From Psychrobacter sp. APC 3281 (GTDB taxonomy: Bacteria; Pseudomonadota; Gammaproteobacteria; Pseudomonadales; Moraxellaceae): a stretch of DNA of 64,000 bases. The notes below the pieces were generated by a model. That model was given only the letters and a program-made list of their open reading frames with translations, was not told the origin of the DNA and made no database searches. The translations under genes and the position numbers were made by a program. The stretch lies in the NCBI RefSeq assembly GCF_030407815.1, contig NZ_JASDCS010000007.1, positions 62,001-126,000 on the forward strand. The letters run 5' to 3'. Of the stretch, positions 28,965 through 39,045 are shown one piece after another; position 1 is the stretch's first letter, and the number at the start of each line of letters is the position of its first letter.

Positions 28965-30635
28965 ATGACCCACAACATTCTCTCCCTTCGTACTGCTGTA
29001 TTTTTACCGACCTCTCTTGTACTTGCCATGTTTATGACAGGGTGTAGTGATAATGCGGCCACTAATAGTACCAACTCATCAGCCAATATTGATCCAAACG
29101 TACTAGCAGATACTCAAGAGTTGGTCATTAATAATGGAACAGAGCCTGAATCGCTTGATCCACATAAAGTGTCTGGTGTACCTGAGTCTAATATTGGTCG
29201 TCAATTATTTGAAGGGCTAACCAATACCGATGCAGACGGTAAAACCATCCCAGGAATCGCAACCGAATGGGAGAGTCCGGATAACAAGGTATGGACTTTC
29301 AAATTACGTGATGCCAAGTGGTCAAATGGTGATCCAGTTACTGCGCAAGACTTTGTCTATAGCATGCGCCGCCTAGTCGATCCCGATACAGCGTCGCCTT
29401 ATTCAAGCTATTTGGTTGATGCTAAAGTAGTTGGTGCTGATAAAATCGTTGAAGGTGCTGCTGGTATAGATACGCTTGGAGTAAAGGCAATCGATGACAA
29501 AACTCTGCAAGTAACTTTGTCAGAGCCAGTGCCTTATTTTCCAGATATGCTTATTCATAATTCCGTCAAACCTGTGCATCAAAAAACAATCGAAGCATTT
29601 GGTGATAAATGGACGGATCCTGCCAATATCGTCGTCAACGGCCCTTATAAAGTCAGTAAATGGCAGATTAACGATGAGCTCGTTTTGACACGTAATACCT
29701 CTTATTATGACGATGCCAATACAACGCTTGATACCATCACGATGCTACCTATTCCTTCTAGCACAACCGATGTAGCACGCTATCAGGCTGGTGAAGTGGA
29801 TGTCACATATAATGAAATTCCAACCGAGCAGTTTGCTTCTTTGAAAGAGAGCAATGGTGATGAGCTTAGAGTTTCACCTTATCTCTGTACCTATTATTAC
29901 GAGTTCAATACCGTCAAGCCTCCTTTCGATAACCCTAAAGTACGTCGCGCCTTAGCTTTATCATTAGATCGTGACACTATTGCCGATAAAGTTATTGGAC
30001 AAGGCCAAACAGCGGCTTATCAGCTCACACCTATAGCAGCTAATGGCAAGGTGGAAAACAAACCAGAATGGTCCACGTGGGATAAAGAGAAGCGTATTGC
30101 TGAAGCCAAAAAACTACTAAATGAAGCTGGTTACAACGAGAGTAATCCGCTCTCCTTTGAGCTGCTTTATAACACCAATGACAATCATAAAAAGGTCGCA
30201 GTCGCTGCTACTTCGTTATGGAAACAAGCGCTCGGTTTCGTCGATGTAACCTTGACCAATAAAGAATGGAAAACCTATCTTGATACGCGCCGTAACGGTA
30301 ACTATCAAATCGCACGTGCTGGTTGGTGTGCCGACTACAACGAACCTTCAGCATTTTTGAATATTGCCAAATCTGACAATAGCGGTAACTACGGTAAGTA
30401 CGCCAATGCCAATTTTGATAGCTTAATGGCTCAAACGTTAAAAGCGGGCGTCACGCCTGAGCAACGTGCAAGCTTATATCAAAAAGCAGAAGCACAGTTA
30501 GATCAGGATATGGGGCTACTTAATATCTATCACTATGTCAGCCCTCGTTTGGTAAAACCTTACGTCATCGGCTTTTCAACGAAAGATCCTCTAGACAACT
30601 GGCAAGGTAAAGATATCTCTATCGCCAAGCACTGA
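28965..30635 (+). CDS. oppA: Oligopeptide-binding lipoprotein OppA
   Basis: This is the periplasmic peptide-binding component of the Opp ABC transporter. The signal sequence ends in a lipobox, FMTGC, with C27 as lipidation site. This suggests a membrane-anchored binding protein, unlike soluble E. coli OppA. The mature part begins with acidic linker sequence, then TQELVINNGTEPESLDPH, the family start. KVWTFKLRDAKWSNGDPVTAQDFVYSMRR-type sequence (split around residues 107-130) is the SBP_bac_5 hallmark. Length is 556 residues. It is the first gene of oppABCDF and is separated from oppB by 188 bp, allowing differential expression. Confidence 0.95.
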   Translation: MTHNILSLRTAVFLPTSLVLAMFMTGCSDNAATNSTNSSANIDPNVLADTQELVINNGTEPESLDPHKVSGVPESNIGRQLFEGLTNTDADGKTIPGIATEWESPDNKVWTFKLRDAKWSNGDPVTAQDFVYSMRRLVDPDTASPYSSYLVDAKVVGADKIVEGAAGIDTLGVKAIDDKTLQVTLSEPVPYFPDMLIHNSVKPVHQKTIEAFGDKWTDPANIVVNGPYKVSKWQINDELVLTRNTSYYDDANTTLDTITMLPIPSSTTDVARYQAGEVDVTYNEIPTEQFASLKESNGDELRVSPYLCTYYYEFNTVKPPFDNPKVRRALALSLDRDTIADKVIGQGQTAAYQLTPIAANGKVENKPEWSTWDKEKRIAEAKKLLNEAGYNESNPLSFELLYNTNDNHKKVAVAATSLWKQALGFVDVTLTNKEWKTYLDTRRNGNYQIARAGWCADYNEPSAFLNIAKSDNSGNYGKYANANFDSLMAQTLKAGVTPEQRASLYQKAEAQLDQDMGLLNIYHYVSPRLVKPYVIGFSTKDPLDNWQGKDISIAKH

Positions 30636-30823
30636 TCATTAAGCACTGATCATCAAAGAATGACATCCAACAGTCTTATTAGCAGGCGCTATGAAAAGGA
30701 GCAATTCCGATTGATAGCGTCCGTCTGCTATGGACCAGAGAAAGTCTGAAAGTGGCGTAAATACTCAAAACGAGCATTTTGAAATCAAGCGTTGTTGTAC
30801 AGGTAACCTTATAAAGAGGCATT

Positions 30824-31744
30824 ATGCTAAAGCTTATTTTTCGGCGGATTTTAGAAGCCATTCCGACCATGTTTGTTTTGATAACCGTGTCTTTTTTTAT
30901 GATGCGTTTGGCACCGGGCAGTCCTTTTACTAGTGAGCGTAGTTTGTCGCCAGCAGTATTGGCCAATATCGAAGCCAAATATAACCTTAATGATCCTATG
31001 TGGCTGCAATATGTTAATTATCTCAAGCAGCTGGCTCTAGGCGATTTCGGACCATCCTTTAAGTATAAAGACTATACGGTTAATGAATTGTTATCGCAGT
31101 CCTTTCCGGTATCAATGGAACTTGGCTTGTACGCTTTTATATTAGCACTGGTGTTGGGGCTTATTCTTGGGGTGATAGCTGCGCTCAAGCAAAACTCTTG
31201 GATGGATTATGTTCTGATGGCGTTTGCCATGACGGGTGTCGTGATTCCAAGCTTTGTAAAAGCCCCCTTATTGGTACTGGTGTTTGCGATTCTTTTACAG
31301 TGGCTGCCAGCTGGTGGCTGGAATGATGGAGCAGTGCGAAACCTGATACTGCCCGTTACAGCTTTAGCATTGGCTTACGTCGCTAGTATTGCACGTATCA
31401 TGCGTGGCTCGATGATTGAGGTGATGAATAGTCAGTATATCCGTACGGCAAAGTCTAAAGGCTTACCGATGCGTCGAATCGTGATGAAGCATGCGCTCAG
31501 ACCAGCATTACTACCTGTGATTTCTTATCTTGGTCCTGCATTCGTCGGCATTATTACTGGCTCTATCGTAATCGAGACTATTTTTGGTTTACCAGGTATC
31601 GGGCAGTTATTTGTGAATGGGGCATTGAATCGCGATTATGGTGTTGTACTTAGTTTGACCATTTTGGTTGGTGTATTGACGATTGCCTTTAATGCCATCG
31701 TCGATATTTTATACGCCATTATTGATCCAAAAATCCAGTATTGA
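30824..31744 (+). CDS. oppB: Oligopeptide ABC transporter permease OppB
   Basis: This is one of two inner-membrane permeases of the Opp importer. The 306 residues carry six predicted helices, with the N-terminal MLKLIFRRILEAIPTMFVL and the cytoplasmic EAA loop containing SQYIRTAKSKGLPMRRI, which docks on the ATPases. AGAGG precedes the ATG at 30824. oppC follows after 98 bp. Confidence 0.96.
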   Translation: MLKLIFRRILEAIPTMFVLITVSFFMMRLAPGSPFTSERSLSPAVLANIEAKYNLNDPMWLQYVNYLKQLALGDFGPSFKYKDYTVNELLSQSFPVSMELGLYAFILALVLGLILGVIAALKQNSWMDYVLMAFAMTGVVIPSFVKAPLLVLVFAILLQWLPAGGWNDGAVRNLILPVTALALAYVASIARIMRGSMIEVMNSQYIRTAKSKGLPMRRIVMKHALRPALLPVISYLGPAFVGIITGSIVIETIFGLPGIGQLFVNGALNRDYGVVLSLTILVGVLTIAFNAIVDILYAIIDPKIQY

Positions 31745-31842
31745 TATTGGTACTAATGGCCACTTAAAGCACACCGTATAAATGCCAATTATCGCTTAAA
31801 AATAAATATCAGATTCTCAATTAAATGAGTAAAAGGACGACT

Positions 31843-32748
31843 ATGAGCCTTACCGTAGACCAGCCAACCGAGCTTATGGAACTGCCTATCAAAGAGATAA
31901 AAGGCCGTAGCCTTTGGCAAGATGCATGGCGCCGCTTTTATCAAAACAAAGCGGCAGTGACGAGCTTTTTTATCCTATTACTCGTCGGTATGTTTGTCAT
32001 CTTTGTGCCCATGCTAGCACCTTTTGGTTATGCAGAGACTGATTGGAACTTTATGCAATCTGCACCGTCGATTGAAAACAAGCACTATTTCGGTACGGAC
32101 TCACTCGGTCGTGATTTACTCGTGCGTACAGCAGTCGGCGGGCGAATATCACTATTGGTAGGTATCGCTGGTGCAACGGTGGCGGTATTGGTTGGTACGG
32201 TGTATGGCGCAACGTCAGGCTATCTAGGCGGCAAAGTAGATATGATTATGATGCGCTTTTTGGAGATTCTAAGCGCCTTTCCATTTATGTTCTTTGTGAT
32301 TTTGCTAGTGACGATATTTGGTCGTAACCTTATTTTAATTTTCGTCGCTATCGGCTTAGTCTCTTGGCTGGATGTCGCTCGTATCGTCCGTGGTCAGACA
32401 CTGAGTCTGAAGAGTAAAGAGTTTATTGAAGCAGCCCACGTTGGTGGGGTATCAGGTTTCAATATTATCCTGCGTCATATCGTGCCCAACGTGCTTGGTG
32501 TGGTTGTGGTGTATGCCTCGTTGCTAGTGCCAACGATGATTTTATTTGAGTCGTTTTTGAGCTTTTTAGGACTTGGTGTGCAGGAGCCAATGACAAGTTG
32601 GGGTGCGCTACTCCAAGAGGGTTCACAAACAATGCAAGTTGCGCCTTGGCAAATTTTAATTCCCTCGGCTTTCTTGGTCATTACTTTATTTTGTTTTAAC
32701 TTTATCGGCGATGGTCTACGTGATGCGTTTGACCCTAAAGACCGCTAG
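31843..32748 (+). CDS. oppC: Oligopeptide ABC transporter permease OppC
   Basis: This is the second permease. Family features are the leader SLWQDAWRRFYQNKAAVTSF before helix 1, HYFGTDSLGRDLLVR, and the EAA loop SKEFIEAAHVGGVSG. The frame opens at ATG 31825, but ATG 31843 is better: AAAAGGA lies 5 nt before it. The longer form would add MSKRTT. About 301 residues. Confidence 0.96.
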   Translation: MSLTVDQPTELMELPIKEIKGRSLWQDAWRRFYQNKAAVTSFFILLLVGMFVIFVPMLAPFGYAETDWNFMQSAPSIENKHYFGTDSLGRDLLVRTAVGGRISLLVGIAGATVAVLVGTVYGATSGYLGGKVDMIMMRFLEILSAFPFMFFVILLVTIFGRNLILIFVAIGLVSWLDVARIVRGQTLSLKSKEFIEAAHVGGVSGFNIILRHIVPNVLGVVVVYASLLVPTMILFESFLSFLGLGVQEPMTSWGALLQEGSQTMQVAPWQILIPSAFLVITLFCFNFIGDGLRDAFDPKDR

Positions 32749-32775
32749 ACTCAAGCTCGCTAGGAGAACAACATC

Positions 32776-33945
32776 ATGTCAATGCAAGATAGCAATAGCG
32801 CACCTGAGAAAATAGACTCTACTGTCCGTAAAGTGGGCGCTGACTCAGTGCTCAATACCCAAGCCAATCAGGCCAAAAAAGTTAGTCAAGAAAGCAGCTT
32901 ATTAGCAGTCAAAGATTTATCTGTGCAATTTACGACCGAAGATGGACTTGTGACCGCAGTAAATGGTTTAAATTTTAACCTGCATGAGGGTGAGACGTTG
33001 GGTATCGTCGGTGAGTCAGGCTCTGGCAAGTCTCAGACTGCATTCGCTATCATGGGTCTGCTGGCAAAGAACGGCCGAACCAAAGGTTCCGTAAAATTTG
33101 AGGGCAAAGAGCTGCTGGGCTTATCGCAAAAGGCATTGAATAAGATTCGTGCTGAGCAAATCGCTATGATCTTCCAAGATCCGATGACCTCCCTAAATCC
33201 CTATATGAAAATAGGCGATCAGCTTGCCGAGGTGTTGATTTTACATAAAGGAATGAGCAAAAAAGACGCGTGGGCGGAGTCGATCCGTATGCTAGATGCG
33301 GTCAAGATTCCTGAGGCAAAAAAACGGATTGGTATGTATCCGCATGAGTTTTCGGGAGGTATGCGCCAACGGGTAATGATTGCGATGGCGCTGCTCTGTC
33401 GCCCTAAACTACTGATTGCCGATGAGCCAACGACAGCACTTGATGTGACCGTCCAAGCACAGATTATGGTGCTGTTAAACGAGCTAAAGCGTGACTTTGG
33501 TACCACTATTATCATGATTACTCACGACTTGGGTGTGGTAGCTGGTATCTGTGATCGGGTACTCGTGATGTACGCTGGTCGTACCATGGCGTATGGGGAA
33601 ACGGAAGAGATTTTCTATACGCCGACGCATCCTTATACTATTGGATTATTAAAAGCTATTCCGCGTCTTGATGATGATAAGGGTAAGCTTGAAACCATTC
33701 CTGGCAGTCCGCCCAATTTATTGAATCTACCGACTGGCTGTCCTTTTCATGAGCGTTGTACGCATGCCATGGATATCTGCCGTGATGTACCACCGCCGCT
33801 TGAGTTTTTACCAAATGAGCGTCAACGTGCTTGCCATTGGCATCCTGAGATGCAGATTGATGATTCAGCAGAATTTACCAAGGGCATAGCAACAGATACT
33901 GACCCTAAGACTAATATCAATAACCTATCGACATTGGAGGGCTAG
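32776..33945 (+). CDS. oppD: Oligopeptide ABC transporter ATPase OppD
   Basis: This is one of the two ATPases energising peptide uptake. The Walker A is GESGSGKSQ, the signature EFSGGMRQR, Walker [13 protein letters not shown]. The C-terminal oligopeptide-transporter extension has [15 protein letters not shown], a cysteine cluster known in Opp/Dpp ATPases. There is a 40-residue N-terminal extension before [11 protein letters not shown]. Length is 389 residues. AGGAG lies 8 nt before the ATG, and oppF starts 3 nt after the stop. Confidence 0.96.
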   Translation: MSMQDSNSAPEKIDSTVRKVGADSVLNTQANQAKKVSQESSLLAVKDLSVQFTTEDGLVTAVNGLNFNLHEGETLGIVGESGSGKSQTAFAIMGLLAKNGRTKGSVKFEGKELLGLSQKALNKIRAEQIAMIFQDPMTSLNPYMKIGDQLAEVLILHKGMSKKDAWAESIRMLDAVKIPEAKKRIGMYPHEFSGGMRQRVMIAMALLCRPKLLIADEPTTALDVTVQAQIMVLLNELKRDFGTTIIMITHDLGVVAGICDRVLVMYAGRTMAYGETEEIFYTPTHPYTIGLLKAIPRLDDDKGKLETIPGSPPNLLNLPTGCPFHERCTHAMDICRDVPPPLEFLPNERQRACHWHPEMQIDDSAEFTKGIATDTDPKTNINNLSTLEG

Positions 33946-33948
33946 GAC

Positions 33949-34971
33949 ATGACATTATCTAATATAGGCATAGTCAAAGAGAGCCAAGCTCCACTACTAC
34001 AAGTGCAGGATGTGCATACGACGTTTAATATCAAACAAAAAGGGACGTACTTTTGGCAAAAACCTGACACCTTAAAAGCCGTCAATGGTGTCTCGTTTGA
34101 GCTATTCGCTGGCGAGACTTTAGGTGTGGTGGGTGAATCGGGCTGCGGTAAATCAACGCTGGCAAGAACGATTATCGGCCTAGTGAGAGCCAATGCTGGC
34201 AGCATAAAGTTTGGTGATGAAGAGATAGTAGGCGCCTCTAAGAAAACCATGAGAATAAAGCGCAAAGATATTCAAATGATATTCCAAGATCCGCTAGCGT
34301 CGCTTAACCCACGCATGACGGTAGGCGATATCATCGCAGAACCACTGCGTACCTACTATCCAGAAATGAAAAAATCTGACGTACAAGATGAAGTACGTAC
34401 AATGATGAAAAAGGTTGGGCTACTATCTAATCAGATTAACCGCTATCCGCATGAGTTTTCTGGTGGTCAGTGTCAGCGTATTGGAATCGCTCGCGCTCTA
34501 ATACTAAAGCCTAAAATCATCATCTGTGATGAGCCAGTATCGGCTCTTGATGTCTCGATTCAAGCGCAAGTCATTAACTTGTTGCAAGACATACAGCAAG
34601 AGATGGGGTTGGCGCTTATCTTTATCGCCCATGATCTATCAGTGATTAAACATATCGCGGATAGAGTGCTTGTTATGTATTTAGGACATGCCGTCGAGCT
34701 AGGTATAAACGAAGCTGTATATGGAAATCCGACGCATCCTTATACACAAGCGCTGATGTCAGCGGTACCATTACCTGATCCTATTGCCGAACGTAATAAG
34801 GTCATTCAGTTATTAGAGGGCGACTTACCAAGTCCAATCAATCCACCATCAGGCTGTGTATTCCGTACTCGCTGTCCAATAGCGGATAGTGAGTGTGCCC
34901 AAATCAAACCTGTGTTAGAAGGTACTTTGGACCATAGAGTGGCTTGTTTAAAAAATAAGGTTGAGCTCTAA
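33949..34971 (+). CDS. oppF: Oligopeptide ABC transporter ATPase OppF
   Basis: This is the second ATPase, partner of OppD. Walker A is GESGCGKST, signature FSGGQCQRIGIARAL, Walker B IIICDEPVSALD, and the C-terminal cluster GCVFRTRCPIADSEC. Length is 340 residues. It starts 3 nt after oppD with an AGGA site inside the oppD end, implying coupled translation. It closes the operon; no clear terminator was found after it. Confidence 0.96.
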   Translation: MTLSNIGIVKESQAPLLQVQDVHTTFNIKQKGTYFWQKPDTLKAVNGVSFELFAGETLGVVGESGCGKSTLARTIIGLVRANAGSIKFGDEEIVGASKKTMRIKRKDIQMIFQDPLASLNPRMTVGDIIAEPLRTYYPEMKKSDVQDEVRTMMKKVGLLSNQINRYPHEFSGGQCQRIGIARALILKPKIIICDEPVSALDVSIQAQVINLLQDIQQEMGLALIFIAHDLSVIKHIADRVLVMYLGHAVELGINEAVYGNPTHPYTQALMSAVPLPDPIAERNKVIQLLEGDLPSPINPPSGCVFRTRCPIADSECAQIKPVLEGTLDHRVACLKNKVEL

Positions 34972-35081
34972 TTAACCTACATCCATGATGCTATCGGTAT
35001 AAAGAACACTAGTATAGATAATTCGTCAGCGTAGTCAGTGATGTCCACTATGTAGTGGTTTTAGCTGCGGTAGGGCATATT

Positions 35082-35336
35082 TCAATAAAACTCTATCCTA
35101 CTCAGTACGTGCTCTTGTACTAGATAGGCGCAGATGTAGGCACTTGGCCATGCAAACATAAAGGCCAGTCCCCACGAATGCATCAACTCCATAAAAAACC
35201 CGTCGATGAAGCCTTGTTTGACCACCAACAGGGCTGTTGAGATAATCAGTGACATCATCATCGCCATTAGACCTGTAAAGATAAGGCGATAATATTTGCG
35301 GCGCGTACGTATTCTGATAGTGGGGAAGTTGGCCAT
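35082..35336 (-). CDS. DUF2798 small membrane protein
   Basis: The 84-residue protein has two hydrophobic helices (about 19-40 and 50-72) after a basic N-terminus (RIRTRRKYYRLIF). The segment MELMHSWGLAFMFAWPSAY is typical of DUF2798. Function is unknown; it sits in the inner membrane. It converges with oppF. Confidence 0.8.
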   Translation of the reverse strand: MANFPTIRIRTRRKYYRLIFTGLMAMMMSLIISTALLVVKQGFIDGFFMELMHSWGLAFMFAWPSAYICAYLVQEHVLSRIEFY

Positions 35337-35676
35337 AGTATTCGGTTGTCCTACATAGTGTTAGCTACGCCCAGCCTATGATGCGGGCATACGTTGTAAG
35401 TTAATAGTTAGGTGGTGAGCAGGCATAATAAATGGATAAGGTATTGGCTACCAGTGTTCATCATACTCCGTGAGGTCAAACGGGTAAAATCGTTATTATT
35501 AATGGTAGGGTTTGCGATATGTTATTAATATGATTATTGTCTTTAAGGCAGCATTTTAAAGCTTTTTGCAGAGATCATTTCTAAAACGAATATCTCTAAA
35601 AATAGCGCGTTCTCAACAGTCGATTTTGCTACGATAACTTACTATAACTAAGACCAAAAACAACTAGGAGTATAGT
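35337..35676. other. Divergent intergenic region
   Basis: 340 bases between a DUF2798 gene and the racemase gene. Nothing beyond presumed promoters was seen. Confidence 0.4.
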
Positions 35677-36396
35677 ATGGCAGTTCAAGAACAAAGAGAT
35701 TCTCAAAAAAAAACATTAGGAATCATCGGTGGTATGAGCTGGGAGAGTACCGAGAGCTATTATCGTCTGATTAATGAAGGTGTCAAGCATCAGCTTGGCG
35801 GACTACATTCAGCAGATTTGTTGATTCATAGTGTGGATTTTGCGTTGATTAATGCGCTACAGGAGCAAGGCAGATGGGACGAGCTAGGCGTGATAATGGC
35901 TAGCAGTGCTCAGCGTCTACAAGCAGCTGGCGTACAAGGAATCATGATTGCCTCTAACACGATGCACAAACTGGTCGATGACGTGCGCTCCGCCACAGAC
36001 TTGCCATTGACTCACATCGCTGATGCGACTACTGATGCTATCAAAAAACAAAATCTCACCAAAATAGCCTTACTTGGTACTCAGTTTACGATGACTCAAG
36101 ATTTTTATAAGCAGCGTCTTATTGATGCGGGTTTACAAGTATTGATACCAGAAGATGAAGCAAGAGCAGAAGTGCACCGCATTATCAAAAAAGAGCTGTG
36201 TGTCGGTGAGTTTAAAGACAGCTCACGAGAGTATTATCGTCAAGTGATTAAAGATTTGGCAGCGCAAGGGGCAGAGGGTGTGATCTTGGGCTGCACAGAG
36301 ATTGGTTTACTTATCAAACAGGCTGATAGCCCCATACCTGTATTTGATACCACAGCTATTCATGCAGCTGCGGCGGTGGATTTTTTGTTAGAGTAG
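35677..36396 (+). CDS. Aspartate/glutamate racemase family protein (YgeA-like)
   Basis: This 239-residue amino-acid racemase uses no cofactor. KTLGIIGGMSWESTESYY is the family opening. The second catalytic site is the usual GCTEIG (C206). At the first site, ASNTMHK has serine at 93 where classic Asp racemases have Cys; E. coli YgeA has Thr here, which places this protein in that subgroup. Substrate may be Asp, Glu or another amino acid. AGGAG precedes the ATG. Confidence 0.88.
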   Translation: MAVQEQRDSQKKTLGIIGGMSWESTESYYRLINEGVKHQLGGLHSADLLIHSVDFALINALQEQGRWDELGVIMASSAQRLQAAGVQGIMIASNTMHKLVDDVRSATDLPLTHIADATTDAIKKQNLTKIALLGTQFTMTQDFYKQRLIDAGLQVLIPEDEARAEVHRIIKKELCVGEFKDSSREYYRQVIKDLAAQGAEGVILGCTEIGLLIKQADSPIPVFDTTAIHAAAAVDFLLE

Positions 36397-36415
36397 TTCG
36401 GACTGATAAAAATAT

Positions 36416-37465
36416 TTAAGCCTCTAACGTTTTCACCAGTCGCTCAAGCAGTTCAAGCGTGCTCTCTTGTTTGACCAAAGTTACCCCTTGTCCTGCCCAT
36501 AAAGATTGATGTTCTGCATCCATATTTTTAGAGGCATGAGCTCGCATAGATTTGGACATGGCATTTAATTGCGGGTAGGGCGGTAGCTCATCAGCGCTTT
36601 CAAATTGAGCAAAATCACGTAGATAATCGTTTAATAAACCACGAGCGAGCTTACCTGAAAATAATCGAGTTAAGCGTGTCTCTGAGCTGCGCCTGCTGTG
36701 ACTAGCATCGAGTAAGGCTTGTTTATAAGTATCATTGATACCGCATTGGTCGGTGGTCAAAAACGCCGTCCCCATTTGTGCAAGCTCAGCACCTGCCGCT
36801 TGTACTGCCTTAATATCCTGTCCCGTCATAATGCCACCTGCTGCAATCAAAGGAATATCAGTACAGGCGCGGGTTTGGCCAATCAAAGTCAATAATCCCA
36901 ATGGATCGCTTTCACTTTGCGGTAACCAACCACCGCGATGACCTCCCGCTTCGACCCCTTGTACACATACCGCATCTGCGCCAATTTCGCTCCATGCTTT
37001 CGCTTCTAGTGGATGATTGGCGGTGCCGATGACGCGCGTGCCGAGACCTTGCAGACGCTGAACTTGCTCAGCACTGATAATACCAAAGGTAAAACTGGCA
37101 ACAGGAACGGGATTGTCATAGAGCACTTGTAGCTGTTCTGCGAATCTCTGAGAGGGACATTCAAGTAGTGTAAATTCGATATTATTATCTTGATAGTACT
37201 CACTCAGCCAAGCGGGAATTTCGGTATCAAAGGTGCTCGACTCATACTCAGACAATACCATGAGATTGATCATAAACGGACGGTCGGTGAGCGATTTAAT
37301 GGTATTAATTTGGCTGGTCAAAACATTTGGCGCAGTCATGCCAGATCCTAATGAGCCCAGTCCACCAAAGTTACTTACCGTCGCTGCCAGTTCAGGTGTG
37401 GTTGCTCCTGCCATTGGCGCTTGGATGATCGGGTAGGTGATATTAAGCGTATCAAGTAAGAACAT
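36416..37465 (-). CDS. Nitronate monooxygenase-like flavoprotein
   Basis: This 349-residue TIM-barrel flavin enzyme of the 2-nitropropane dioxygenase family oxidises alkyl nitronates with FMN. YPIIQAPMAGATTPELAA opens the barrel, VQGVEAGGHRGG contains the expected catalytic-region His, and AAGGIMTGQDI binds phosphate. AAAAGGAA precedes the ATG at 37465. It is convergent with the racemase, with 19 bases between stops, and divergent from the accessory pair at 37839. Confidence 0.9.
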   Translation of the reverse strand: MFLLDTLNITYPIIQAPMAGATTPELAATVSNFGGLGSLGSGMTAPNVLTSQINTIKSLTDRPFMINLMVLSEYESSTFDTEIPAWLSEYYQDNNIEFTLLECPSQRFAEQLQVLYDNPVPVASFTFGIISAEQVQRLQGLGTRVIGTANHPLEAKAWSEIGADAVCVQGVEAGGHRGGWLPQSESDPLGLLTLIGQTRACTDIPLIAAGGIMTGQDIKAVQAAGAELAQMGTAFLTTDQCGINDTYKQALLDASHSRRSSETRLTRLFSGKLARGLLNDYLRDFAQFESADELPPYPQLNAMSKSMRAHASKNMDAEHQSLWAGQGVTLVKQESTLELLERLVKTLEA

Positions 37466-37838
37466 GAATGGTTCCTTTTTATTAGGATATTTGCATGGCT
37501 TACTGTAGCAGAGGAAGGCAGTGCGCGTGTTGGATAGTGTTTATTTAGTTGCTGAATAGGTTAGAGAGTTTTGGACTAGATGAGAAATCCTAGCTAAAAC
37601 ACCTATATCTTAAGAGTTGAGCTGTTTATATGGTATTTTGACTAATGAATTCAATAAGATGATTAAATTTCTTTACGAGTAGGTATGAGTTATGGAAGAT
37701 AAATTATAATCCACATTCATGTATAAATTTTGATATCATTCAAACATGCTTTGTATGGCTACAATGAGAAATGCTCAAATTTTTCATAACTCTTAGAACA
37801 TTGAATAATTGATTACCAAACTACAAAAGGGATAATAC
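37466..37838. other. Left boundary of the accessory two-gene island
   Basis: 373 bases between divergent genes. AT content rises toward the island from about 37600. No attachment site, tRNA fragment or insertion-sequence end was seen; promoters are not obvious. Confidence 0.45.
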
Positions 37839-39044
37839 GTGGAATTAATAAGTAAGATACATGATAATCGTATCAATGCGGTTAATATTCTTTTTGAAAT
37901 GAGTATTGAAGAATACTATTTATTGTCAACTGAAATTCTTACTAAAAATAAGTTTCAAAGGAGAAGAGTAAAGTCTTCTTCTACTGTGTATAGCTTACTA
38001 AAAGAAGACTTAGTAGTAGGTTGTATCATCCCTCCAATTGTTCTAGCTATTTCTGATAAAGAATTTAAAGATAATTCAAACCTCAAAGAAGAAAGATATA
38101 ATGAATACATCCAAGAAAAACAAGATAAATTGATTATACTGGATGGACTCCAAAGAACATTTACGATCAGAGATTTATATAAAGAGTTAAACGACTCTGA
38201 AGATAGTTCTAGACTTGAAAACCTAAAAAACCAAAAGTTGAGGATTGAGATTTATTTTGGAATGAGCAAGACTGATATCTTGTATAGAATGCTAACTTTA
38301 AATACTGGTCAAACTCCTATGTCAATGAGACATCAAATAGAAATTCTTTATTCCGACTATCTAGAAAAAGATTTGGATGGAGTGTTACTATTAATGGAGT
38401 CAGATGAGAAATCACCTAGTAATCCAAGTGAATATAAATTCAAAGACATTGTTGAAGGTTTTAATTCTTATTTAGATAGAGATTACCTTCCTATGGATAG
38501 GAGTACTGTGCTTGAAAACATTAAAAGTTTAGATAAATTATCCTCAGAGTCTAAAAACCACAAAGATGATTTATTCTTAAGTTACTTAAAAGCATTTGAT
38601 AAATTTATTAATATTTTATCTTGTAAATCTAGTGGTTGGATATTTGATGACAATACTTTAGAAGCGGAACTATCTACATCACCATTTGGAAAAGATATCA
38701 TAGGCTTATTCAGGAAGCCTCAAGTTATGACTGGTTTTGGCTCTGCTATAGGAAAGCTTATAGATTTCAATGCTCTTGGCAGTATAGATGATGTGTTAGT
38801 TTTAATCGACGATATAAACTTATCTGAAACAGAAGATAACGCAATAGGTGTAAATAATGGTTTCAATAACTATATTACTAAGTTAGATTTAATAAGGAAA
38901 ACAGCTACGAAAATAGGTAATGATCAGCGTTTGTTTTTTCACTACTTATTTCGTGAGTTGTTTGACAAAAAAGGAGATGCGTATTTAAACTTTAATCGTT
39001 CCGTCGATGAGGCTTACTCCATGTATATTAGAAAGACACAATAA
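37839..39044 (+). CDS. DGQQR/DGQHR-motif protein, candidate defence or antitoxin component
   Basis: This 401-residue protein has no function I can name. ILDGLQRT (100-107) resembles the DGQQR motif of DUF262/GmrSD proteins and the DGQHR motif of DndB-like proteins. LTLNTGQTPMS (153-163) resembles the following LNxGxxPLS motif of the same ParB/DGQHR fold groups. A C-terminal DUF1524 HNH nuclease, as in GmrSD, is not evident; the rest looks helical. GTG at 37839 follows AAAGGG. The DNA is AT-rich (19 of 60 G/C at 38281-38340). A HEPN-motif gene starts 1 nt after the stop. I infer a two-component defence or toxin-antitoxin unit. Confidence 0.8.
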   Translation: MELISKIHDNRINAVNILFEMSIEEYYLLSTEILTKNKFQRRRVKSSSTVYSLLKEDLVVGCIIPPIVLAISDKEFKDNSNLKEERYNEYIQEKQDKLIILDGLQRTFTIRDLYKELNDSEDSSRLENLKNQKLRIEIYFGMSKTDILYRMLTLNTGQTPMSMRHQIEILYSDYLEKDLDGVLLLMESDEKSPSNPSEYKFKDIVEGFNSYLDRDYLPMDRSTVLENIKSLDKLSSESKNHKDDLFLSYLKAFDKFINILSCKSSGWIFDDNTLEAELSTSPFGKDIIGLFRKPQVMTGFGSAIGKLIDFNALGSIDDVLVLIDDINLSETEDNAIGVNNGFNNYITKLDLIRKTATKIGNDQRLFFHYLFRELFDKKGDAYLNFNRSVDEAYSMYIRKTQ

Positions 39045-39045
39045 A

